DNA of 64,000 nucleotides from Heterostelium album PN500 (Eukaryota; Evosea; Eumycetozoa; Acytosteliales; Acytosteliaceae), in NCBI RefSeq assembly GCF_000004825.1, contig NW_008805065.1, forward strand, positions 868,001 through 932,000, given 5' to 3'. Positions 1 to 11,808 of this stretch are shown here, in pieces. The notes below the pieces were generated by a model that had not been told where the DNA came from, did no database searches, and saw only the letters and a program-made list of their open reading frames with translations. Each line of letters starts with the position of its first letter. Position 1 is the first letter of the stretch. The translations under genes were made by a program, and so were the position numbers.

Positions 1-3000
1 TTCACTCATTGCTCAATGTCTAGTGTATGAGTATCCCAATTGGAATCAGTTCATTACGATTATCGTCGGTGCATCGTCCACTCCCCATCTAATGGAGTCG
101 GTCATACAGATATTCAGAGAGTTGGCATTGTCCTATAAGCGATTCTTCAATAACAATCTCGGTGGTTTGACGCCTGCCCAGTTGCAATCACAGCACGCAC
201 TCTTCAACGATACCTTCCTAAAGTGTAGATCCGTCGTTGAATCGACAAACACTTCCAACAGCAATGCCAGTTCCAATACGCTGGTCAACGAATCGCTGAA
301 TGCATTGAAAGAGCAGATGGAACTGGTAGACAGATCTATCCTACTGCAATCATTCAATCTAATCATTGAGAGAATGATATCTATGCCTGTCTATCGTGGA
401 ACCTGTATATTGCTATTAATTGAATTCATTCAAGTCATTGGTGGATCTACATCAACAACAACAACAACAACAACAACAGCAAATGAACAATTAGTTATAT
501 TTGAAACGATTATTAAATCATTGACAAGATTCATACCATCTACATTCAAAGAGATCAACCAATTCTTTGTAAACAATGGTATATTGTGCACTAATATAGT
601 CACTCTTTTAACGACACTGTACAAATTATATAATCCTATAGTTATGCAATCATTCTCAGCACTTAAAGATACTATCTTGCTCGGTAATAGACATATAGTA
701 TTACTAGGTTGGATAAACGATACTGCAATATCACAGGCATGTCTTGAATATTGGAAGTTTATGGTATGTATCTACTACAATCTTTTATAAACTAAACTTA
801 TAGTTCTATATTAATTGTTGTTTTTGTTAGTTTGATAATTTGCGAGATTTACAATCAAAGGAAATGTCAGATAGTATCGGTCAACTAATAGAACCAATAT
901 CAAGAGTTATCTATAAGATATTGAAGAATCAAGATGTAGAGTTGATAGAATCAAGAGAGCTAGGTCCAGAAGCTGGTATTCTCTTTAAGAACACTAATGA
1001 TTCCACAGATGAACAGTGGCAACCAATTTCAACATTACTATACGATGCACTCTACTCTATATCGACGATCTATTCATCACATCTACTTAAACTTTATTTC
1101 GATAAATTACTAAAGTTTTTATCTGTAAGTTGGATATTATTATTATTATTAATGTTATTATTACTTTGATTTTAACTTATCTAACATACTTTTCTGCTTT
1201 ATTATTTCGTTTTAAAACTAAAAGAAACAAGATCTATTTGTACCAAGTAAATTTAGTTCAATCGTATGGTGTCTCGGTGTTTGTTTGGAGAGAATGCAAA
1301 TCTATTCGGATATCGATAATCTGTTGTCTTTGTTATACAAATCAAAAGACTCAATCTCTGTTGAATATAGCAATTTAGTTGCAATTGCTATTTTGTATAT
1401 CATTAGACACTCACAACAGTATCTACAGTGTAAAGATGTAAAGATGGCACCAATATTAGAGTTAATATTAAACTTTATCAAGACAGAGTCTGAAAAGACA
1501 CAATCACTCTCTGAAATGAGTTGTCTTACTTTACTCTCGGTATTTCAACAACGCGCAAGTCAAATAGTAGCAGAGTATATGAATATACATATTACATTGA
1601 ATGAAATAGTACAACAACCAAATATATCAAAACAAAATGTATGTAATAACAATGCAATATTATTATTAATAATAATCTTATTTTTTATAAATTACATTAA
1701 TTAATGGTTGGTTTCGCTTCTATAGAAATTAATATTATATGAATGTATAGGAACTTATTTCAATCTATTCCAACAATCGAATGTAAATGCTAGTATTCCA
1801 CCTTCATTTGTAACGTTAGTTACAGATGTATTAAATAGAATGGTAATATTTATAGTAGATAGATAGATACAAACCTTCAATTTATCGTTATTAATTATTA
1901 TTATATTATTATAGCTTGGATCAAAGAGAATAGAAACAGATGGTATTGTTAATTGGATATTAAACATCAGTACTGTACTTCAATACAATAGTAGTTTAGC
2001 AAAGTCATCTAAATCAGCATACTCTACACAATTCAATAGTATTATTCAGAGTTTAATAGAGTTATACAAATGGTCAAATCAATGTAAATATATATATATT
2101 AAATGATTAAACAATAGCTACTTGATTAATGGTTATTATATTTATTAACTATGTTTTGTTCTTTTGAATTACTACAGTAAACAATGATGTATCATATCAG
2201 AATCATCAGATAACAATTAAAAAGTCTGTTCTCGATTTGTTGGAGGTATACATTCCCAGTATGACCGATGACCAATTGCTTCACAAGTTGGTACCGTTGC
2301 TCGCTGTGATGCTAGAGGACAGTAGAATCAACCAATCCAGTCAGCAACAATTCATTCCTAAAGGTCTACAGTTTTTGAGTGTACTTTGTGGTAGTCACGC
2401 CTCGTTGCTCTCACAGAAACCCGATATTACACTCTACGTCTTGAAATACTTTATGATACCGGCATTCGCTATTTGTGCCGGTCAGAGTGCTCATTCATCT
2501 TCGTCGTCTACACACACCGTTCATCTCAGACTGTACGACTTGATGAGCACCATTGCAACGTCGCCGATCTTGATGATCATCGATCCCGAGACGCTTTCAA
2601 ACTATTTCAAAATGATTGAACACTCACTGGCCAACACGAGCAGCGATGTACATTCATCGGCAATGCAAGCACTCCTAAAGTACTACGACTCAGCAACACA
2701 ACAACATTTTACACCGGGTGCGAAATCACTCAGTCCCAAAGCAGGCAGTGCTCAACTTATACTCAGTGTTCCAGTCAAGAATATATTCATCGCTGTACTT
2801 TTGAATTTATTATTAAATCCAGAATATAATTCATGTAAGTTAAATAACTACTTTGTTATAACAAATATACATATATAAACTTATTAATTTATTAATTTAT
2901 TAATTTATTAACTTATTATTATTATAGCATTAGATTTAATCTCACAATGTATATATAAATTAGTGTTATTGTCTAGAGGTGATGGTATTGAAGTTACTCA

Positions 3001-3112
3001 AGCATTAAGACAAAGACTAACACCTGAACTCAATAGTTTATTCCGCCAACTCGCTTATCAATACGATTTCGATCAATTCGATTCTATCTTGAAGAACTTC
3101 ACTAGAAAATAA
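1..3112 (+). CDS. C-terminal part of a large HEAT-like helical protein, possibly a karyopherin (5' end outside window)
   Basis: The reading frame is already open at the left edge (SLIAQCLVYEYPNW...), so the start lies outside. Seven exons can be joined: 1-763, 831 to about 1114-1124, about 1257-1638, 1726-1842, 1915-2083, 2178-2834 and 2928-3112, with the stop at 3110-3112. The second junction is uncertain because the strong donor at 1125 does not keep phase; a donor at 1115 would. The roughly 800 visible residues are almost entirely amphipathic helices, with a Thr tract near residue 150 and a Ser tract in the sixth exon. There is no signal peptide, membrane span or catalytic motif. The overall look fits the C-terminal half of importin-beta/exportin superhelical proteins, but I recognise no family-specific motif. 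Other HEAT-repeat proteins remain possible. It is followed by a 475-bp AT-rich gap before the LysM gene. Confidence 0.6.
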
Positions 3113-3587
3113 TAAATATCACTTATTTTAATTTTTTAATAATAATAATGTAAATTATCAACTGCAACAATCATATAATAATTATTTATATAATAATATT
3201 TCTGAATCATTTTTTTTGAATTATTACTTTGAACTGACACAACCACACTTGATTTATTTATTAAAAATAAAAAATTCATCCAACAGATAATAATTGATGT
3301 AATGAACTTATTTTTATAATTTGATTCATCTAAATAAAATTAAAAATAAGATATTATATTATTATTAATAAATATACAAACTAAAATGATATTCCATGAA
3401 GATATTTATTTATTATGTGATTCAGATATGATTGATTGAACAAAAATAAAAAACTATTAACAATTTCAAAGAATATCTTAAAATAAAGTAGAAACAATGA
3501 ACTACTTTTTTTTCTAAAGTATAAATACAAGATTCTAAACATGTTAATCATTCATCAAAAAACAATTAACAAAAACAAAAAAAAACA
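3113..3587. other. Intergenic, AT-rich, with candidate promoter
   Basis: This is very AT-rich DNA with no open frame of interest. A TATA-like element, AAGTATAAATAC, lies at about 3518-3529, some 60 bp upstream of the LysM gene ATG. It is followed by a short A-rich leader, a typical dictyostelid promoter arrangement. Nothing else is visible. Confidence 0.5.
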
Positions 3588-5398
3588 ATGTTTAAAATTT
3601 TTTTATTCTTAATATTATCAATTTCTTCTCTATCCCAAGCAGTTCCCTTCGGTCAGGTATTCAATGGAATTGCTTCTTTTTATAATAATCCAGGTCTTGG
3701 TTCATGTGTATGTAATATAAATTAATAATTTTATTTTATTAAATACTGATTTAATATTAATTCATTAAAAAAATAAATAAAAAGGGTTCTCAAATTGATG
3801 CAGGTACTGAAATGTTGGTTGCTGCACCAGCTGCTCATTGGACATCTGGAAACCCAAACAGCGACCCACTCTGTACTGAAAATGTCTACATTAAAGTTAC
3901 TTATAATGGCAATGTTATCACTGTACCGGTCAAGGACAAATGTCCATCATGTCCACCAAATAAAATTGATCTTTCCAAACCTGCATTTGCTCAACTTGCA
4001 AACCTTGACGTAGGAATCATTCAAATCACATGGGAGTATGTTCGTGGCTCTGGTCCATCATCTAGCACTCCAAGCTCCTCTGGCTCTCCTCCAATTGGTA
4101 GTGGTTCATCATCGGGTGGTAATGGCCAAACTGTTACAGTTGTTGGTGGTGATACTTGTTATGCAATCTGGACAACAAAATGTGGTCATAATTGGGATCA
4201 GTCTGCTTTCAGTCAAGCTAATCCAAGTGTTAACTGTGCATCTCTTCAAATTGGACAACAAATAAGTTGTGGTGGAAGCGGTGATAGTGGAAGTTCATCA
4301 AGTGGAACAACTGTTGTAGGTGGAACTTCTTCATCTAGTGGTAGTGGTCAAACAATCACAGTTGTTGGTGGTGATACTTGTTATGCAATCTGGACAACAA
4401 AATGTGGTCACAGTTGGGATCAGTCTGCCTTTAGCCAAAGTAACCCAGGAGTTAACTGTGCATCTCTTCAAATTGGACAACAAGTAAGTTGCGGTGGAAG
4501 TGGAGGTGGTTCTCCTTCCCCAAACTCAATCGGTGGAACTTCATCATCTAGTGGTAGTGGTCAAACTGTTACAGTTGTTGGTGGTGATACTTGTTATGCA
4601 ATCTGGACAACAAAATGTGGTCACAGTTGGGATCAGTCTGCCTTCAGTCAAGCTAATCCAGGTGTTAATTGTGCATCTCTTCAAATTGGTCAACAAGTTA
4701 AATGCGGTGGAGGCGGTAGTGGTGGATCTCCATCTTCAAACTCAATCGGTGGAACTTCATCATCTAGTGGTAGCGGTCAAACTGTTACAGTTGTTGGTGG
4801 TGATACTTGTTATGCAATCTGGACAACAAAATGTGGTCATAATTGGGATCAATCTGCTTTCAGTCAAGCTAATCCAAGTCTAAACTGTGCATCTCTTCAA
4901 ATTGGACAACAAGTAAGCTGTGGTGGAAGTGGTGGAAGTGGTGTTCCTTCTTCCTCATCTTCCAATTCAATTGGTGGAACTTCTTCTTCGGGTGGTAGTG
5001 GTCAGACTGTCACAGTTGTTGGTGGTGATACTTGTTATGCAATCTGGACAACAAAGTGTGGTCATAATTGGGATCAATCTGCTTTCAGTCAAGCTAATCC
5101 AAGTCTAAACTGTGCTTCTCTTCAAATTGGTCAACGAGTAAGTTGCGGTGGAAGTGGAGGTAGCGGAGTTGCTAATCAAGGTGGTGCTGGTAGTCCATGG
5201 TCTAATTCTGGAATGTCTTCTTCATCATCATCATCATCTAGTGGATGTAGCAAGAACTTTTCAGCAGTACCAGGTGATACTTGTTATGGTATTTGGACAA
5301 CTAAATGTAGTAACCCATGGATTGAATCTGCTTTCTTCTCAAAGAATGCTGGTATCAATTGCGCTGCACTCCAAGTCGGTCAACAAGTATGCTGTTAG
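3588..5398 (+). CDS. Secreted DPBB (expansin/barwin-like) protein with six LysM domains
   Basis: Two exons (3588-3707, 3785-5398; intron GTATGT...AAAAG) give 577 residues. Residues 1-18 form a signal peptide (MFKIFLFLILSISSLSQA). Residues about 22-125 look like a double-psi beta-barrel of the expansin/RlpA/barwin type: NGIASFY start, GSCGSQIDAG, CTENVYIKVTYNG and VPVKDKCPSC, ending in a KPAFAQLA/GIIQITWEYV segment. The rest is six LysM units separated by Gly/Ser linkers. Five are almost identical (VVGGDTCYAIWTTKCG, then NCASLQIGQQ), and the last is divergent (SAVPGDTCYGIWTTKCSNPW) and ends the protein at CC. The conserved Cys set suggests disulfide-stabilised, fungal/plant-like LysMs that bind GlcNAc polymers such as chitin, peptidoglycan or the amoeba's own coat glycans. 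Secretion and glycan binding are inferred from family knowledge. It is convergent with the FNIP gene. Confidence 0.85.
4110..5395 (+). repeat. Tandem LysM-coding repeat, period about 216-222 bp
   Basis: Copies of the segment encoding TVVGGDTCYAIWTTKCG begin near 4130, 4350, 4566, 4782 and 5004, with a divergent sixth copy near 5255. The first five share long identical nucleotide runs, including synonymous sites. They therefore look like recent unequal-crossover or conversion products rather than old duplications under selection alone. The Gly/Ser linkers vary in length between copies. Confidence 0.85.
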
Positions 5399-5562
5399 TC
5401 TTAAATACTATTGTTCTTTCATTTTTAAATAAAAAATAAAATTGCAAAAAAAATAATGATCATCATTTTTTTTTTTTTTCCATAAAAAATATAAATCATC
5501 CTGGAAAAGATATTTAGAATAAGTAATAATGAAATAACAGTTACTATTATTTATTAGAAATA

Positions 5563-7351
5563 TCAACTAGCGTATATAATATCGTTAAGAGTCTTGGCTG
5601 AATGGATGAATCCACCTTTGTGAAAATTAGATATTCCAATAAATGTAGACTGAAAGATTCGACGGAGCGAGAATTGATTGACGACCTCTATATTATAAAT
5701 CTCCAATGGTAGGCATTCCAATATGTTTTCATCGAAAAATAGTAGATCTACTCTTATGTCAATTCTCCTTGAGGGTAGTTGCTGAATTTGCTGTTGGTCG
5801 GGTTGTAAGTTGTTAATGTTATTGTTGTGGTTGATGAAAATAGCTTTACGAATTTTAAGTTTTTCTAGAGTGATTGGTAGCATTTCTATGGAGAGTGTTT
5901 TTGGTTTGTTGCTGTGCCAACAGAGGATAAGTAGGTGAGCCGGGAGGAGACCTGGCCCCAGTGAATATGGATATCGTTTGAGATTCAAATGTACAATCGA
6001 GGTGGGTAGAATATTCGGTTGGATTTTGAGGGGTGTGATGTCAGAGTAAGTGAGCTTTTCCACACCGTACGGTATGGAGCCCGCTTGCAATGGCCGCTTG
6101 AAAGATGCCGTCTTCAGGTTGAGATGTTTTACACTGTTGGGAATTATTCCCGGCAGGATGCGATCGACGCAAAGACCAAACTTTAACTTTATTATACTGC
6201 TTGGAAGGAATCCCGGTTCAAGTTGATTGGCAATGTTAGTTTCCAGTTTAAGATGCTTGACACTCGACGGAATACTTCCTGGTACCAGTCGGAAGTTTGT
6301 CAACCCGCCAAAGTCAAGCTTGTCAATGGTCGAAGGAATCTTTCCTTTTCCAATAGTTTCGCCATTGAGATTGAATTTAGAGAATGAGATTTTACGAACG
6401 GTTGGTGGCACCAAATGGATGTGTTCGAATTGGAAATTCTGAAGTGTGGCTAGACGATGAAACTGGTTGAAATCGGGCAGCAGTTTGAAAGTGTTGATTT
6501 CACCAAACTCGATACACTCCAATGATTTTGGTAGATGCGAAAGATCTTGATTGCCCATGAGAAATAGAATGGTCAGAGTCTTGAGGCGCGACGGCAGCGA
6601 GCCCGACTCGAACGGCTTGTCGTATTCCGATAGCAGTTGCAGTGATTCCAACGACTCGGGGAGTACGTTGGGTTTGAAAAACTGATTGTTACGGTCGTCG
6701 ATAGTGATCGATTGAAGTCCCTCGGGGAATAGACCGGGTTCCAATGTATCTTGTATCTTCACACTCAGCGTCAAACTCTTGAGTGAGTGTGGCAGACTGC
6801 CCGGTTCAATATACAACTCCTGTTCGGGTTCGAGCATACTAATCGACATCGAAGTAACATTGGTCTGTGAAAGATTAGGAATATATTTTATTGTTTTATC
6901 GAGTACCACCAACTGTCCTACATCTGGTGGTATTTCAATATTTGGATTTCCATCTAAAAAATAAAAATTGACCAATTTTTTTTCTAATTTAATAAAAGAT
7001 GTAAATTAACTGCAAAGTAAGTAAGTAATACATACCCATATATGTACTGTAATCAAAATATTCGGAATATACACAACCTTTTATATTTTTCAATTTCATC
7101 CTACAAGCACAATTGAATTTTCTCAGTTCGTAAGTACGGTCAAAGATGTTCCTGTAGGATGGCCAATGGTGGAAATTAATTCGATTGGCGCGAACGACAT
7201 TGTAATCAAAGATCAGGTAGCGATCACGATCATTGAACAGCTTTTTACACGTCAGACTGAAGCATATGCAATCTAGTGTTTTTATATCGTTCTTATAAGA
7301 CAGAATATTCTTCAATATAATATATGATATATCTAATATAGAAGTTGTCAT
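5563..7351 (-). CDS. F-box-like / FNIP-repeat protein
   Basis: Two exons (7351-7036 and 6953-5563) join in phase 1 through a GTATGT...TTTTAG intron to give 568 residues. The N-terminus (SYIILKNILSYKNDIKTLDCICFSLTCKKLF) resembles the degenerate F-box seen at the start of many dictyostelid FNIP proteins. From about residue 110 there are repeated units of roughly 22 residues, such as LEPGFLPSSIIKLKFG, ILPGIIPNSVKHLNL and IQPNILPTSIVHLNL. These are FNIP repeats, a dictyostelid-expanded LRR-like family. The likely role is substrate recognition in SCF-type ubiquitin ligases, inferred only from the F-box-like start. There is no signal peptide. A Gln/Asn-rich insertion (NHNNNINNLQPDQQQIQQL) interrupts the C-terminal part. 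Confidence 0.85.
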
Positions 7352-8048
7352 GATGAAGATGATGATTGTTTTTCTTGACGTGAATTGAGTAGCTTAGTTT
7401 AGCTTCGCTTATCTATGAGCTGATCTGAGGAGGTGAGGAGGCGAGGAGGGAGGTGTTTAGTTGTTTTGGTCGTGGTTAGGTCGTAGTGGTGATGTTGACT
7501 GTTGTTTGTTTTTTTAATGTTTGTATTATAATACAATCGAATGACTGACTAACTAACTATAACTAACTACTCTTTGTTATTTATATTTATAGGGGTGTTG
7601 CAACTACGACCAAAACAGACATTTTAAAAAATATTCAATTAATATGTGTTGTTCTGGTATTTGGTTGGTTGTCTATGAATAATAATTAATATGAATCAAA
7701 TATATTGATTCTATGTTATATGAAAATAAAAGTATTGTGTATGTTTTTGATCGAAACTACTTGGTTTTTAGATCCATTAAAAATCGATTCGAAACAATTT
7801 TGTGGAGAGTTGAAAAAATGGGTTATGAAAAAAAAAAAAAAAAAGATTTTTATGTGTGTCTGTTGGTTGGGAAAAAGTCATTTAATTAATTTAGAATCGA
7901 TATGGGTTGTAAAGTATATGAACTTTATTGGACTAGTCCTAGTTTAATTTAATTTTGATTAATTCAATCATTAATTATTTATTGTTTTTTAAACTGTTTT
8001 TTTTTCAATGTTTTTTTTTTTTGTTTTTTGATTTGTTTGTTTTTTTTT
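7352..8048. other. Intergenic with a G-rich patch and a 16-bp inverted repeat
   Basis: Immediately upstream of the FNIP gene is an unusual GAGGAGG-rich patch at about 7420-7455. Next come an inverted repeat (TGTTTTGGTCGTGGTT at 7462-7477 and AACTACGACCAAAACA at 7602-7617, one mismatch) and TAACTAACTA-like runs. The rest is AT-rich. The 80-codon frame at 7705-7947 has no homology I recognise and a Lys homopolymer, and I do not call it. Confidence 0.6.
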
Positions 8049-9791
8049 TTATAATGTTAGTATGAGTGCACCACCACACGCAACTCGTTGAGAATGATCA
8101 TGTTTTAAAAATGGTTTCCATTTGTTGCTTGCTATGGTGTATCGATAGTTTCCAATATCTTTACCACCCATAAAGTAGATGAATGACTCATTCTTTGATT
8201 GATAGTAGATCATTGGGATTGCGGAATCGAAGCGCGCCGCCGGTGCCAAGTATTCAACGCTCTTGTTGGTGACGTTGAGCCGGATGAATCGCATATCCGT
8301 AGAGTGGATATAGATGTTTCCGTTGCCGTCGGTGCACGCCGCAAACGATCGTGTGAAAAGACGCTCAGATGAGAAGGTATCGAGCCGCTTGCTGACCGGA
8401 TTGAATATATAGAGCTTCTGCTCGGTGGTAGGAACAGAGTAGAGCAGTCCTTCAAAGAAGAATGAGAGGACGTGATTCGATCCACTCGCTACGAAACTAT
8501 AGTATTTCTCGAATTTGTGAGTGTTCAAGTTGAAACGATCGATTCGGTGGTGTCGAACGACTTGGTTGTTGACGTCGGTGCATCCGTTCACCAGATAGAT
8601 GTGTGAGGAACCGTCGTAACAAACCGAGATGGATCGTCCACCTTCAACGCCACCGTCGATATCGGCTAGCATATCGAAACACATTAGATCGAGTGAGAAT
8701 CTAGAGTATTGGTTGGTCGCTTTGTTCTGCTGGTTCGCTCCGCCAAAGATATAGATATGTCGATCTACTGCAACGAACGAGTTGTAAGTCATGAAGAGTT
8801 CCGATTCAGCATTGATAGGTATCATCGAGTTGTCAAGTAGCGAAATCAGCGAAACACCACGGTGTTGATGTCCTGAAAAGATATAGGTTTGTGTGATTGT
8901 CTTTTGAATCGATTGTTTTATAATCGAACTAAATTGTTTCTTATCAAATGGTTTAATGGTAAACCTATATTCATCAAACATCTGGCTTTGTTGCTGTTCT
9001 TGTCGAGCCACCGATTTAAATTGTAAGAAATGTTTATTCACCAATTCTAAAATGTTTGTCATTTCAAGTGGATCATCTACATTGCCATAAAAACCTCGAA
9101 GATTGTCATTATCGTTTTTAAACAATAAATTATTTTCGATGAACTCAACCATTGTATCGGATTGATTAATCGATTCAATTGTTGATTGAACTGTATTAAT
9201 ATAATTTATATCTTGTTGTTGTTGATGTTGATCTTCTTCTTCCTCCTCGCCAACTAAATGTTCATCTTTTTTAAGTTTGTTCATTTCTTGTTTATTGGAG
9301 GTGTTGATTATATTTACGAGAGACTTCATCTCATTGATTTGTTTGGGTATTTGTTGCTTGATGGTTTCAAGATCATGGGCAATGGGCTTCTTCAATCGAT
9401 GTTCCTCGATCACCAGATATTCATGAAGCTCTCGGAAGTAAGAAGCTATTTCACTCTCTTTGAATTCCAATAGCTGATGTCTAGTAGCCAATGACTTTAG
9501 AGAAATCCATACATTCAACAGTTTTGAATTTATATCATATTGATCGGCGGTATTATTATTATTATCATCATCATCACTATTATTAATAGATCTTTTGCTA
9601 CTGGATGATCTACTTAATAGATTATTTTTTATATTATTGATATGTTGAATGGTATGATTCCGATGTTCATTGAATCTATCGGTCAAACAAATAGTACAAA
9701 GCAATTGATTACATTGATAGCATATTATTTTACATTGTTTTTTATGTTCTGGACATCTTATTTCATTATTACTGTTGTTATTGATTGACAT
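8049..9791 (-). CDS. B-box zinc finger / kelch-like beta-propeller protein
   Basis: A single exon of 580 residues. Residues 12-50 form a B-box zinc finger: CPEH, then CYQCNQLLC, CLTD and the terminal H-x3-H in EHRNHTIQH. Next comes an acidic, Asn- and Gln-rich helical region (about 60-290) with several likely coiled-coil stretches. From about 300 there are six or so kelch/propeller-like blades with motifs such as HIYIFGGANQQ, SHIYLVNGCTD, GLLYSVPTTEQKLYIFNP, GNIYIHSTD and SFIYFMGGKDIGNY. This architecture (B-box, coiled coil, kelch-like blades, no RING) belongs to a large dictyostelid-expanded family of unknown function. The Zn ligands appear complete. The start is chosen because the B-box follows after 11 residues and nothing plausible lies upstream. 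Confidence 0.85.
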   Translation of the reverse strand: MSINNNSNNEIRCPEHKKQCKIICYQCNQLLCTICLTDRFNEHRNHTIQHINNIKNNLLSRSSSSKRSINNSDDDDNNNNTADQYDINSKLLNVWISLKSLATRHQLLEFKESEIASYFRELHEYLVIEEHRLKKPIAHDLETIKQQIPKQINEMKSLVNIINTSNKQEMNKLKKDEHLVGEEEEEDQHQQQQDINYINTVQSTIESINQSDTMVEFIENNLLFKNDNDNLRGFYGNVDDPLEMTNILELVNKHFLQFKSVARQEQQQSQMFDEYRFTIKPFDKKQFSSIIKQSIQKTITQTYIFSGHQHRGVSLISLLDNSMIPINAESELFMTYNSFVAVDRHIYIFGGANQQNKATNQYSRFSLDLMCFDMLADIDGGVEGGRSISVCYDGSSHIYLVNGCTDVNNQVVRHHRIDRFNLNTHKFEKYYSFVASGSNHVLSFFFEGLLYSVPTTEQKLYIFNPVSKRLDTFSSERLFTRSFAACTDGNGNIYIHSTDMRFIRLNVTNKSVEYLAPAARFDSAIPMIYYQSKNESFIYFMGGKDIGNYRYTIASNKWKPFLKHDHSQRVACGGALILTL

Positions 9792-10404
9792 GATGTAAAT
9801 ACTAACAACAAAACTTTTAAAAATGATGTATAAACATGTAGGTTTAGCCCATAAAAATACTTGGTTTCAGATTATCCTGGTGATTATAATTTTGAGTGAT
9901 TATTTTCGAAAACAAAAGTCTGCTCCTTTTTCGTCCGAAAAGTTTAACCTGTTGTTATTTATTTTTGTTGAGCATTTGTTCCCAGAAAAAAGAAAGTAGA
10001 TCTAGTAGTTAATCGGATGTCAATATGTTAATATTTAATAAATTAAAAACAAAAAAATATGGAATGTGTGTTTTAGGAATGTGAAAAAACTATACTAATA
10101 AAATTTATAAACTTTTCACCTTGCTTAAATGGTTTGAGGATAATCATATTAAATATTGATTGGTTGGGTTGTCATATTTATTTCTTCCTCAAAAAGATAT
10201 TTTTAAAAAAGAATAAATAAACTTTAATTGATTCATTGGTATTAAAACAATAATAATTTAGGTTTAAAATCTGTTAGATCTAAGAAAGAATTTATTGTGT
10301 AAAAAACAAAAAAAAAGTAAGGAGGTTGGGGAGATTTAATTATTAAATTATTATAAGTTTATGTTTTAAGTTTAGATTTTTTTTTGGTTTTTTTTTAAAA
10401 AGAT
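9792..10404. other. Intergenic, AT-rich
   Basis: This is the 5' flank of the B-box gene and the 3' flank of the succinyl-CoA ligase gene. It holds AT-rich sequence and homopolymer runs only. No open frame, RNA gene or repeat is recognised. Confidence 0.5.
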
Positions 10405-11634
10405 TTATTTGTTCATGGCAGCAACGGCTTTGATGGCAGCATCGTCCAAATCAACGGCGGTGATGATGTTGAAACCACTGTCCTTCAAAATCTTTTGACC
10501 AATCTCAACGTTGGTTCCGGCCAAACGGACAACCAATGGGATCTTCAAGCCGATTTGTTGGCATGCAGAGACGACACCCTGTGCAATGATGTCACACTTC
10601 ATGATACCACCGAAAATGTTGACCAAAATAGCCTTTACCTGTGGATCGGTTGTGATGATCTTGAATGCCTCTCTGACCTGGTCGGCAGTGGCACCACCAC
10701 CGACATCCAAGAAATTGGCTGGTGTTCCCTTGTGTAATTTAATGATATCCATTGTGGCCATAGCAAGACCGGCACCGTTGACCAAACAACCGATGTTTCC
10801 ATCCATACCGATGTAGTTCAATCCAAACTTGCTGGCGGCAACCTCACGTGGATCCTCCTCGGCAACATCACGCATGTCGAAAATCTGCTTCTGACGGAAC
10901 GATGCGTTGTCGTCGAAATTGATCTTGGCGTCCATAGCGTAGATCTCACCGTTGGTTGTCTCGGCGAATGGGTTGACTTCGACTTGGGTGGCGTCCGACT
11001 TGATAAAGAGCTCGTAGAGATTCTCCATTTGCTTTTGGGCGACGGCAACTTTGTCACCGGTGAATCCAAGCTTCTTGGCAAGACGGAGAGTTTGCTCCGG
11101 TTGGACACCCTTCATGATATCGATTGGCTCCTTGAAGATCAACTCTGGAGTCTCTTCGGCGACCGCTTCAATGTCGACTCCACCCTTTGGCGAGGCGACC
11201 AACACTGGACCACCAGAGGCACGGTCCATCAAGATGGCAAAGTAGAGCTCACGCGATGGATCTACCGATTCGGCAATCATCACTTTCTGGACAAGAGTAC
11301 CGTCTTTGGTGGTTTGCTTGGTAACCAAGTGCTTACCCAACATCTCAGCAGAGAGACGCTCGGCTTCCTGTGGGGTGGTGCACAACTGGACACCTCCCTT
11401 GAAACCGGTCTCGATGAAAGTTCCCTTTCCACGACCACCGGCATGTACTTGTGCCTTGATGACCAACTCCTTGGCATTCAATTCCTTGGCAGCCTTTTGG
11501 GCTTCCGAGGCATTGGAGATCACTCTCCACTTTTGAGTGTTGACACCATACTTGTCCATCAACATCTTTGATTGATATTCATGGAGATTCAAATGACGAA
11601 CTTGTTGTTGTCCTGCACTGAATCTCAAGAAAGC
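10405..11634 (-). CDS. Succinyl-CoA ligase beta subunit, mitochondrial (first exon not resolved)
   Basis: Catalyses succinyl-CoA + NDP + Pi = succinate + CoA + NTP in the TCA cycle as the beta subunit of a heterodimer. The main exon begins after a TTTTTTTAG acceptor at 11635 and reads [30 protein letters not shown] is the conserved start of the mature ATP-grasp domain. Further signatures are [13 protein letters not shown] (nucleotide loop), EVNPFAET (Mg binding), [24 protein letters not shown] and [18 protein letters not shown]. The C-terminus is complete. No ATG lies upstream in frame within this exon, so a short 5' exon carrying the start of the targeting peptide is needed. One candidate is ATG at 11808-11806 with a donor within the next 25 bases, which I cannot prove. 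I cannot tell ADP- from GDP-specific isoforms by eye. Confidence 0.93.
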   Translation of the reverse strand, partial: AFLRFSAGQQQVRHLNLHEYQSKMLMDKYGVNTQKWRVISNASEAQKAAKELNAKELVIKAQVHAGGRGKGTFIETGFKGGVQLCTTPQEAERLSAEMLGKHLVTKQTTKDGTLVQKVMIAESVDPSRELYFAILMDRASGGPVLVASPKGGVDIEAVAEETPELIFKEPIDIMKGVQPEQTLRLAKKLGFTGDKVAVAQKQMENLYELFIKSDATQVEVNPFAETTNGEIYAMDAKINFDDNASFRQKQIFDMRDVAEEDPREVAASKFGLNYIGMDGNIGCLVNGAGLAMATMDIIKLHKGTPANFLDVGGGATADQVREAFKIITTDPQVKAILVNIFGGIMKCDIIAQGVVSACQQIGLKIPLVVRLAGTNVEIGQKILKDSGFNIITAVDLDDAAIKAVAAMNK

Positions 11635-11808
11635 CTAAAAAAAAAATGGTTATAAATAAATCATATACCAAAATTAGTATATATACATTGCATTGAAAAA
11701 AAAAAGTAAAAAAGAAATATCTTTTTTTGATTGTGTTTGTGTGTGTCTTTTCTTTTGTGTTATTTGTGTGTATAATTAGAAAACACACAAATAAGTAGCA
11801 CTGATCAT

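Noticed and set aside
7705-7947. 80-codon plus-strand frame
   Set aside because: Contains a Lys homopolymer, sits in AT-rich 5' flank and has no recognisable protein features.
10984-11571. 195-codon plus-strand frame
   Set aside because: Shadow of the well-supported succinyl-CoA ligase beta gene on the other strand.
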